In this document: positions 47,179 to 54,239 of the stretch, piece after piece
How the letters are laid out: every line of letters begins with the position of its first letter
Position numbering within the stretch: position 1 is the first letter of the stretch
Source: JAICKM01 sp050998805
GTDB lineage: Bacteria > Chloroflexota > Chloroflexia > QHBQ01 > JAICKM01
DNA: 64,000 bases
Direction of reading: 5' to 3'
NCBI GenBank assembly: GCA_050998805.1
Contig: JBPCPV010000048.1
Coordinates: 89,751 to 153,750 of the forward strand
Made by a program: the position numbers and the translations under genes
The notes under the pieces: model-generated
The model's database searches: none
Told to the model about the DNA's origin: nothing
Seen by the model: only the letters and a program-made list of their open reading frames with translations

Positions 47179-48263
47179 TCGGGGAACCGATGTTCCATCC
47201 CCCGCGTCAGCAGCCCGCCCTCGGCCAGCGTCTCGATCCCGTCCAGCCCCGCTGGGCCGAGCGCGAGCAGGCGGGGCAGCAGCAGGTCGAGCGAGGTCTG
47301 CTCCGAGAATGCGCCGCACGACGGCACTCCGATGACCAGCGCCTGGGCGCACGATGCGACCCAGAGCAGGCTGCCGGGGTGTATAGGCACCCCGCGCCGC
47401 AGCATCACGGCACCCAGATCGTCGAGCGCACAGAGGATCGGGTCCGCCGGGTCGCTGGTCGAGCCGCCCGCCGTCAGCAGCAGATCGGCCCCCCTGTCCA
47501 GCAGCCACCGCAGCCCCGCCGCCGCCTCCGCCCTGCCGCCCCCCAGATGCATTACATCTGCCTCAGCCAGCCCCGACCCGAACCAGTCCAGCCTCGCCCG
47601 CAGGCTCTCCACCAGCCGCAGCCCCGCCTCCGGCGCTAGCTTCTCGCGGATCAGCAGCCCCGCCGTCCGCGCCGCGAACGGCCACACCTCGATTGCGGAT
47701 TGCGGATTGCGGATTGCGGAGTGCGGATCTCTGATGGCTGAAAGCTGATCGCTGACCACTGACCACTGACCACTGAGCACGGCTACCGCCTGCTCGACGT
47801 GAGCGCGCGGGGCGACAAGCGGGGTGATCTTGGCTTCGGCGAGCAGGGTGCCTGCGGCGACCGGGGTGCCGCCGAACAGGCTGTAGATGCTTATGTCGGG
47901 CACGGCGTTCGCAGCGGCGAGGCGGGCGGAGTCGACGAGAAGCAGGCCGGCGTGGACCGCCGTCAGCCGCGTCCGCCCCTGGCTCGGCTCCCGCAGTCCG
48001 ACGCCCGGCCCCGCCAACGCCCCGCCGAGCAGCAGCGCCGCCTCGTCCTCGCCCACATCGCCCGCGTCCGGCAGGATCAGCGAGACTTGCGTGCCCGGCG
48101 CTTCCCCGGCCAGCTCCGCCAGCGCCGCCGTCTCAGCCTTCCCGATCCGCTGGCCTTTCCGCAGGAGATGCCCGCCTCCGGGCCGGTCGAGAACGGCAGC
48201 AGCCATCGCCCCCATCGCCCCCGCCGGGTCGTCCTGCCCCAGTATCAGCACAAAGCTACGCAT
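47157..48263 (-). CDS. Molybdopterin-binding (MoaB/MoeA-like) protein with repeat insertion
   Basis: 368 residues. The N-terminal 160 residues resemble the MoeA-like family with GGHLLRKGQRI and LVAPRAHVEQA. The C-terminal domain has the MoCF signature LLLTAGGSTSDPADP and PVHPG-like IHPGSLLW. Between them about 30 residues (SGQWSVVSDQ to SAIRNPQSAI) are encoded by heptamer repeats at 47690-47783 that keep the frame open. A role in molybdenum cofactor handling is inferred, and the insertion may or may not be tolerated. Confidence 0.75.
   Translation of the reverse strand: MRSFVLILGQDDPAGAMGAMAAAVLDRPGGGHLLRKGQRIGKAETAALAELAGEAPGTQVSLILPDAGDVGEDEAALLLGGALAGPGVGLREPSQGRTRLTAVHAGLLLVDSARLAAANAVPDISIYSLFGGTPVAAGTLLAEAKITPLVAPRAHVEQAVAVLSGQWSVVSDQLSAIRDPHSAIRNPQSAIEVWPFAARTAGLLIREKLAPEAGLRLVESLRARLDWFGSGLAEADVMHLGGGRAEAAAGLRWLLDRGADLLLTAGGSTSDPADPILCALDDLGAVMLRRGVPIHPGSLLWVASCAQALVIGVPSCGAFSEQTSLDLLLPRLLALGPAGLDGIETLAEGGLLTRGMEHRFPDYGSSAP
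47690..47783. repeat. Heptamer repeats inside the molybdopterin-binding gene
   Basis: GATTGCG units, then GCTGAAA/GCTGATC, then GACCACT units within 94 bp, all in the coding frame of the minus-strand gene. Confidence 0.9.
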
Positions 48264-48294
48264 TGGTTTGCAATACCCATCCTCGCCTGCCGCC

Positions 48295-48324
48295 TTGACA
48301 AGCCGTCACTTCGCGGACTACAAT
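48295..48324 (+). promoter_or_regulatory. Predicted promoter for the trans-sulfuration gene
   Basis: TTGACA (48295-48300), 18 bp, TACAAT (48319-48324), followed by AAAGGAG about ten bases before the ATG. Confidence 0.6.
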
Positions 48325-48368
48325 CCCAACACAACAGTTTATCTCATAATCTAAAGGAGCGCAAACCG

Positions 48369-49565
48369 ATGCCCGAATCCCCAGCCCCCAACCCCAACCC
48401 CAATTCTAACCCCACTCCGCACTCCGCACTCCGCACTCCGCACTTCGAGACCCTGGCGATCCACGCCGGGCAGGAGCCGGACCCGGTCAGCGGCGCAGTC
48501 ACCGTGCCGATCTACCAGACCTCTACCTATGTGCAGGACGCGCTGGGGCAACACAAGGGCTACGAATACGGGCGCACCGGCAATCCGACGCGGGCCGCGC
48601 TCGAAAACTGCCTGGCCGCGCTCGAAGGGGCAACCCACGGCCTCGCTTTCTCGACCGGCATGGGTGCCGAGTCCACCCTCATGTGTACATTCAAGCCCGG
48701 CGACCACCTCCTCGTGGCGAACGATGTCTACGGCGGGACATATCGGATCTTCGAGCGCGTCTTCCGCGACTACGGCCTCGACTTCACTTACCTCGACATG
48801 ACCGACCCGGCGGCGATCGACGCTGGCTGGAAGCCGAGCACCCGCGCCGCCTGGCTCGAAACCCCGAGCAACCCACTGCTCAAGCTGATCGACATAGCCG
48901 CCGTATCCGAGCGGGTCCACGCACACGGCGGGCGGGTGATCGCCGACAACACCTTCGCGTCTCCCTTCGGCCAGCAGCCGCTCGCGCTCGGCGTGGACCT
49001 TGTGGTTCACAGCACCACGAAGTATCTCGGCGGCCACAGCGACGTGGTCGGCGGCGCGATCCTCACCAGCGACGACGCTTGGTACGAGCAACTCAAGTAC
49101 CTCCAGAACGCCGTCGGCGCGACGCCGGGGCCGTTCGACTGCTGGCTGGTGCTGCGCGGCATCAAGACGCTCGCCATCCGTATGCGCGCCCACGAAGCGA
49201 ACGCCCTACGCATAGCCGACTTCCTCAGCAGCCACCCTCGCGTCGAGTGGGTCCGCTACCCCGGCCTCGATACCGACCCACAACACGCCCTCGCCCGCAG
49301 GCAGATGCGCTGCTTCGGCGGTATGGTCTCCTTCGGCGTTCGGGGCGGGCTTGCCGCCGCCGAAGAAGTCGTCGGCAAGACCCACATCTTCGCGCTCGCC
49401 GAGAGCCTCGGCGGCGTCGAGAGCCTGATCGAACACCCCGCCACCATGACCCACGCCAGCGTCTCCGACTCGCCCCTCGCTGTCCCCGACAACCTCATTC
49501 GCCTCAGCGTCGGCATCGAGAACGGCGACGACCTTCTGGCCGACCTCGCGCAGGCTCTTACCTAG
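48369..49565 (+). CDS. metB: Cystathionine gamma-synthase family PLP enzyme
   Basis: 398 residues. PLP-fold blocks are IYQTSTYVQD, YEYGRTGNPTRAALE, FSTGMGAEST and the Schiff-base Lys in HSTTKYLGGHSD. A C-terminal GMVSFG and ESLIEHPATMTHAS fit cystathionine gamma-synthase, but beta- or gamma-lyase activity cannot be excluded. Residues about 16-26 (PHSALRTPH) come from CTCCGCA heptamers and form an extra N-terminal extension of about 28 residues. The long upstream frame is rejected because AAAGGAG precedes this ATG. Confidence 0.85.
   Translation: MPESPAPNPNPNSNPTPHSALRTPHFETLAIHAGQEPDPVSGAVTVPIYQTSTYVQDALGQHKGYEYGRTGNPTRAALENCLAALEGATHGLAFSTGMGAESTLMCTFKPGDHLLVANDVYGGTYRIFERVFRDYGLDFTYLDMTDPAAIDAGWKPSTRAAWLETPSNPLLKLIDIAAVSERVHAHGGRVIADNTFASPFGQQPLALGVDLVVHSTTKYLGGHSDVVGGAILTSDDAWYEQLKYLQNAVGATPGPFDCWLVLRGIKTLAIRMRAHEANALRIADFLSSHPRVEWVRYPGLDTDPQHALARRQMRCFGGMVSFGVRGGLAAAEEVVGKTHIFALAESLGGVESLIEHPATMTHASVSDSPLAVPDNLIRLSVGIENGDDLLADLAQALT
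48412..48446. repeat. Heptamer repeats in the 5' coding end of the trans-sulfuration gene
   Basis: About four CTCCGCA units, translated as PHSALRTPH in the N-terminal extension. Confidence 0.85.
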
Positions 49566-51132
49566 CTCTCCGGCCCCCTTTACTCCCCTCGATAGGGGAT
49601 GGGCTGGGAGAGAGGTCGGTCTGCGGGGTGACGACCGGTGTGGAGGTGCCGGTCGGTGTGTTCACGACGACCGGCGTCGCGGTGATGATCGGCGTGTACG
49701 TCGGGGTAGCCGTGCGGGTCGCGGTCGGCGTTCGGGTCACGGTCGGCGTGTGAGTCGGCGTAGCCGTGCGCGTCGGCGTCGCTGTGCGCGTCGGGGTCAG
49801 CGTGATCGTCGGGGTGCGGGTGACTGTGTGAGTCGGCTTCGGCGTCGAGGTCTGCGTCACGGTCGGGGTCGGCGTCTCGGTCGGCAGCGTGTAATTGGGG
49901 TCAACTCCCCAGATGCGGACCACGCCGAAGTCCCCGCCTGCGGCCAGCAGATGTCCGGCTGCGTCGAAGGCGACGTAGGCCAGCGAGTCGCCCACCCCGT
50001 GGAACAAGCGTATCTGCTTGCCGTCGCTCAACCGCCAGAGGTGGACGGTGCTATCCACTCCGGCTGCGGCGAGGGTCGCGCCGTCCGGCGAAAACGCGAC
50101 GCTGTTCACGCCTACACCGGTCGCGAAGGGCTGCCCGGCTAGGCTGTTGTCTCCGAGCCGCCAGATCCGCACAAGGCCGTCCGATGAGCCGAAGGCGATC
50201 TCTGAGCCGTCGGAGGAGAACACCACGCCGGTCGGTGGGCCGCCGGGCGTGCTCAGGATCAGCTCCTGCGTGCCGTCCGCCGTCCGCCAGACGCGGATCG
50301 TCGCGTCGGCCCCGGTGGAGGCGAGCCGCGTGCCATCGGGCGAGAAGACGACGCTGCGGACCGCACCCGTGTGACCGGAGAGGGTGATGCCGGGCGTGCG
50401 ACCCGGCATCTGCCGGAGGCGGATGTTGCCGTCGTCTCCGGCTGTCGCCAGCAGCTTGCCGTCGGGCGAGAAGGCGACGCCGTGGATAGGCCCGTCCCCG
50501 CCTTCGAGGGTGCCGTCGAGCCTCCCGTCGGGTCGCCAGAACCAGACCGAGCCGTCGCCGGACCCCATCGCCAGCAGCTTGCCGTCCGGCTGGAAGGCCA
50601 CACTGGTGAGGCCGTTCGTCGAGACGGTCCGCTCGACGATCCGCGAGCTGTCGGTCGTGCGCCAGAGGCCCATGCCCTGTTTGGTGCCTGCGGCGAGGAT
50701 GCTGCCGTCGGGCGAGAACGCGAGGCTCTCCACCGCGTCGCCGGGCACGACGGTGCCGACGATGGTGATGTGAACCGAGGTGTCGGGCGAAATCGGATCC
50801 TGGCCGGTGCGTGGCGTGCCGGCTGCGGTAGGCAGAGGCGGGTCTGCGGCCGTCGCCGGAAGCGATGTCGCCTTCGCTATCAAGCCGGTGGGGGCGGGCC
50901 TCAGACCTGCCCCTACAGGTGTGGAGATAGGTGTGGGGACAGGCGTCGGCACGAGCGCCGCCACAGCCGTGCTGCCCGTGCCCGGCGTCGGGGTCGTCCC
51001 GAACAGCGAGCCATGCAGCGGCCCGCCCTCCGGCAGTGAGAGGGCAAGCAGCAGCAGCGCGGCGGCCACCAGGAGAGCCGGCACCGCCCAGCGAGCGCGG
51101 CTGGGGCGCATCGGCGCGGTGGGCTGTCCCAC
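49558..51132 (-). CDS. Membrane-anchored WD40 beta-propeller protein with Thr/Pro tail
   Basis: 524 residues. One N-terminal membrane segment (WAVPALLVAAALLLLALSL), a Pro/Ala/Thr spacer, then about seven WD40-like repeats between 125 and 430 (VAFSPDGKLLATAGDDGNIRL type). A 90-residue Thr/Pro/Arg tail (PTRTATPT repeats) ends it. The propeller is probably outside the membrane and mediates protein contacts. The GTG start directly follows the stop of the LRR gene (TAAGTG). It converges on the PLP enzyme gene with an 8-bp overlap. Confidence 0.85.
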   Translation of the reverse strand: MGQPTAPMRPSRARWAVPALLVAAALLLLALSLPEGGPLHGSLFGTTPTPGTGSTAVAALVPTPVPTPISTPVGAGLRPAPTGLIAKATSLPATAADPPLPTAAGTPRTGQDPISPDTSVHITIVGTVVPGDAVESLAFSPDGSILAAGTKQGMGLWRTTDSSRIVERTVSTNGLTSVAFQPDGKLLAMGSGDGSVWFWRPDGRLDGTLEGGDGPIHGVAFSPDGKLLATAGDDGNIRLRQMPGRTPGITLSGHTGAVRSVVFSPDGTRLASTGADATIRVWRTADGTQELILSTPGGPPTGVVFSSDGSEIAFGSSDGLVRIWRLGDNSLAGQPFATGVGVNSVAFSPDGATLAAAGVDSTVHLWRLSDGKQIRLFHGVGDSLAYVAFDAAGHLLAAGGDFGVVRIWGVDPNYTLPTETPTPTVTQTSTPKPTHTVTRTPTITLTPTRTATPTRTATPTHTPTVTRTPTATRTATPTYTPIITATPVVVNTPTGTSTPVVTPQTDLSPSPSPIEGSKGGRRAR

Positions 51133-52215
51133 TTACAGCGAATCCACGCCGTAGATCGTACAGCCCCGCTCCGCCAGCCGGTGCAGCCCGGCGGGCAGCG
51201 CTGCGAGCTTGTTCCAGCGCAGATCCAGTTTCGCCAGATGCGGGAGATCCCAGAGCGTTTCGGGCAGCTCCACGAAGCGGTTGTTGCGTAAGTCGAGGTG
51301 CGTCAGCCCGGTCAGAGCGCCGAGCGAGTCGGGCAGCGCCCGCAGCCGGTTGTTGCGTAGATCGAGGTGCGTCAGGCGCGTTAGCCTGCCCAGGGAGTCA
51401 GGCAGCGCGGTGAGCCGGTTGTTGCTCAGGTGCAGTTCTTTCAGGCGGGCCAGATCGCCGAGCGAATCGGGCAGCGCCGTCAGGAGGTTGTTGTAGCAGC
51501 GCAATTCTTCGAGGTCGCCGAGACCGCCGATCTGCTCCGGGAGCGCCGCGAACTGGTTGTCGGTCAGGTTGAGATAGCGGAGCCTGTGCAGATCTCCGAA
51601 GGAGTGGGGGAGATCGGTCAAGCGGTTGTTGCTGAGATAGAGGAAGAACGTCAGGTTGGTCAGCCGTCCCAACGCCTCCGGCAGGGCCGCCAACTCATTG
51701 TGGCCGAGATCGAGTGTTTGGAGCTGGGTGAGCCGGCCTATATCCTCGGCGACGGCCGTCAAGTGGTTTTCGGCCAAGTTCAACAGGCGTAGGCCGGTTA
51801 GCTGCCAAAGCGACTCCGGGAGCACGGTGATCTCGTTGTTCCCCAGGCTCAGTTCTTGGAGGCCGGGCAACGCACCGAGGCTCGCCGAAACCGCCGCCAG
51901 CTGGTTGCCGTAGCCGCTCAGGGTGCGGAGGCGCGTCATCCGGGCGATACTCGTGGGGAGCGCGGCTAACCTGTTCCCGTCTACATGGAGTTCTTCCAGA
52001 TGCGGCAAGTCTCCCAGCCATTCGGGGAGCGCCGTCAGCTGGTTATCATCTAAGCACAATCGTTTGAGGTTGCCCAGGCTCGCCAGGGCGGGCGGGAGCG
52101 CAGTCAGGCCATTGCCGGTCAGGTCGAGGTGCGTCAGCCAGGTCATCCGGCCGAGGTCTGCGGGCAGCGCCGCGCCTTCGCGGTAGCGCAATGACAGCGA
52201 ACTATCCTTCACCAA
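51133..52215 (-). CDS. Leucine-rich repeat protein
   Basis: 360 residues consisting almost wholly of 23-residue LRRs, about fourteen units of the type LxxLxLxxNxLTALPxxLGxLT. There is no signal peptide or catalytic domain, so it is a binding scaffold, probably cytoplasmic. The TTG start (or GTG at 52212) lies inside the 3' end of the uracil-DNA glycosylase gene behind GAAGGA-like sequence; the exact start is uncertain. It abuts the WD40 gene. Confidence 0.85.
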   Translation of the reverse strand: MVKDSSLSLRYREGAALPADLGRMTWLTHLDLTGNGLTALPPALASLGNLKRLCLDDNQLTALPEWLGDLPHLEELHVDGNRLAALPTSIARMTRLRTLSGYGNQLAAVSASLGALPGLQELSLGNNEITVLPESLWQLTGLRLLNLAENHLTAVAEDIGRLTQLQTLDLGHNELAALPEALGRLTNLTFFLYLSNNRLTDLPHSFGDLHRLRYLNLTDNQFAALPEQIGGLGDLEELRCYNNLLTALPDSLGDLARLKELHLSNNRLTALPDSLGRLTRLTHLDLRNNRLRALPDSLGALTGLTHLDLRNNRFVELPETLWDLPHLAKLDLRWNKLAALPAGLHRLAERGCTIYGVDSL

Positions 52216-52879
52216 GGCGCGCGGCCACCTCCCGCAGGTCGGCCAGAGTCTCGTCCCGTATCCGCTCGTAGTCCTCGCCCACCTGCCGCATCACGTAGGA
52301 CGGATGGTAGGTGATCAGCACGCGGGCACCGTCCGGCCCATCGAACCAGATGCCCCGCTCTTTCGTCATCTTCACCGCGCGGCCCAAGATCGTGCCGGCG
52401 GCGGTCGCGCCCAGGCAACAGATCAGCCGGGGCCTCAGCAGATCCATCTCGCCGTCCCGCCAGATCGCGCACGCCCGTATCTCGCCGACGCGCGGCGGGC
52501 GGTTCGACACCCGCTTCCCCTCCTGCTTTGTCGGCCTGCACTTCACCGTATTGCTCACCCAGATCTCTTCCCGCTGTATCCCCGCGTCGGCCAGCAGGGC
52601 GTCCAGCACCTTGCCAGCCTGCCCCACGAACGGGCGGGCGGCCTTGTCCTCGTCGGCCCCGGGTGCCTCGCCGAAAATGATCAGCCGGGAGTGCGGGTTG
52701 CCCTCCCCGAACACAACATGGGTGCGCGTCAGCTTCAAGTCGCAGCGCACACACGCCAACGCCGGTCTCTTGAGCGCCTCCAGCGCCGCTGCGATGTCAC
52801 CCGACGAGTAGGCAGGCCCCGCCGCCTCTGCAGGCGTCTGCGCCCGCAGCGAAATCTCAGCTTCCTCCGACATGCTCAA
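52202..52879 (-). CDS. udg: Uracil-DNA glycosylase, family 4 (Fe-S)
   Basis: 225 residues. Fe-S Cys are in ACVRCDL, in NTVKCRP and in EIRACAIW. The active-site loops are GEAPGADED and ITYHPSY. The family removes uracil from DNA in base excision repair. An N-terminal extension of about 40 residues is non-conserved. It overlaps the LRR gene start by 14 bp. Confidence 0.92.
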   Translation of the reverse strand: MSMSEEAEISLRAQTPAEAAGPAYSSGDIAAALEALKRPALACVRCDLKLTRTHVVFGEGNPHSRLIIFGEAPGADEDKAARPFVGQAGKVLDALLADAGIQREEIWVSNTVKCRPTKQEGKRVSNRPPRVGEIRACAIWRDGEMDLLRPRLICCLGATAAGTILGRAVKMTKERGIWFDGPDGARVLITYHPSYVMRQVGEDYERIRDETLADLREVAARLGEG

Positions 52880-52882
52880 TCA

Positions 52883-52923
52883 CCTCCGGTCAGTGGTCAG
52901 TGGGCACCCCGCACTACGCACTC
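52883..52923. repeat. Heptamer repeats (GGTCAGT and CACTACG/CTCCGCA)
   Basis: A short mixed period-7 run in the 48-bp spacer between the MFS and uracil-DNA glycosylase genes. Confidence 0.7.
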
Positions 52924-52927
52924 CGCG

Positions 52928-54229
52928 CTATACATTCTCGAGGTCTGCGACAGCGTATTCCGGCAGGACGCGCTCAGGCCGCACCAGTTGCAGCACGAGC
53001 GCGCTCACGACGATCATTGCCCCCGCGAAGATGAACGCCCACCTGTAGGCGTCGCTGCTGCCGACCTGCGCCGTGGCGATAGTCACTACTATCCCCGCGA
53101 AGACCGAGCCGAGCGGCTGCACCAGCGACCAGACGCTCGACCCGAGGCCGATGAACTCAGCTGTGCGCTGCTTCGGGATCAGGTCGGTCAGCAGGGGGTT
53201 GAGGGTGGAGGTGCCTGCGTTCCCGATGCCGATCACTGAGAGGGCGATTACCGCCTGCTCCAGGTTCGCGCTCTGCGAGCCGACGAGCGCGCCCACCCCG
53301 TAGAGCATCAGACCGATAGTCAACACCCGCTTCTTGCCGATCCGGTCGGCGAGCAGGCCGGCGGGCACGGCGAATATCGCGTTCGCTATCACGAACGCTA
53401 ACGGGAGGGCGAATATCTGGAAACCATCGGCATGTAAGGCGTTCTTGGCGAACAAGGTCACGAAAGGCGTCGCCCCGCCTGAGCCGATCCAGAACAGCGC
53501 GGCCGCTCCGACATACTTCGCTGCCTCCGGGTACTCCAACAGCCCATGTAGATATTCCATCGGCCGGAACTTCACCCGGACGGCGGGCGGGGATGCAGGA
53601 ACCGCTGGCTCGCGCACGGTGAAGAACGTGAAGCCGAACGTCACCACCAGGATGCCGATTGTCAGGGCGAAGACCAGAGGCTCGTAGTCCTTCCAGAAAA
53701 ACGCCGAGAGCAGCGAGATCGTGATCGCGCCGAGCGCGCTCGTGAGGCCGAGCAAGCCGCCGACCCGCCCGCGCCGCTCCGGCGGGAAGAGGTCGGCGAG
53801 CATCGCAACGTAGGGGTCTGCGGCCACGGCGAGGAAGAACGAGCCGACAGTCATCAGGCCGATCATCAGCCAGAAGGGCGGGTGAACCGCGAGCAGCAAG
53901 AGCGACACCGCCATCAGCGGCACGCCGACCAGGAAGAAGGGCCGCCGCCTGCCGAGCGGGCTGCGGGTGCGGTCGCTCAACCGCCCGACGAACGGCTGCA
54001 CGAACGCGCCGACGAAGGACCGCTCGTTCGCCAGCAGGCCGATCAGCGCCGGGTTGAGGTTGTAGGTCGCCAGGTAGAGCGGCAGCCCGGTGTTGAAGAG
54101 CGTGTAGACGGAGGCCGAGCCGAGGTTCGCCACGCTGTAGCGCGCCGCCAGGCCGGTGTCGAATGCTGCGGGCTGCTCCGGCGGCGCATCTGCACGCACT
54201 GCTGTATCTTCTGTTACGGATCTGCTCAA
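52928..54229 (-). CDS. MFS transporter
   Basis: 433 residues from a TTG at 54229 with GGAG five bases upstream, 10 bp after the SLH gene stop; the longer frame to 54358 would lie inside that gene. Twelve hydrophobic helices are visible. Motif A is GRLSDRTRSPLGRRRPF, typical of the GPH/sucrose-transporter-like branch (DRTRSxxGRRRP). The substrate may be a sugar but is unproven. Confidence 0.85.
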   Translation of the reverse strand: MSRSVTEDTAVRADAPPEQPAAFDTGLAARYSVANLGSASVYTLFNTGLPLYLATYNLNPALIGLLANERSFVGAFVQPFVGRLSDRTRSPLGRRRPFFLVGVPLMAVSLLLLAVHPPFWLMIGLMTVGSFFLAVAADPYVAMLADLFPPERRGRVGGLLGLTSALGAITISLLSAFFWKDYEPLVFALTIGILVVTFGFTFFTVREPAVPASPPAVRVKFRPMEYLHGLLEYPEAAKYVGAAALFWIGSGGATPFVTLFAKNALHADGFQIFALPLAFVIANAIFAVPAGLLADRIGKKRVLTIGLMLYGVGALVGSQSANLEQAVIALSVIGIGNAGTSTLNPLLTDLIPKQRTAEFIGLGSSVWSLVQPLGSVFAGIVVTIATAQVGSSDAYRWAFIFAGAMIVVSALVLQLVRPERVLPEYAVADLENV

Positions 54230-54239
54230 TGCTTCTCCA

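Noticed and set aside
47799..48368. N-terminal extension of the trans-sulfuration enzyme
   Set aside because: It is antisense to the molybdopterin-binding gene and lies upstream of a clear promoter and AAAGGAG.
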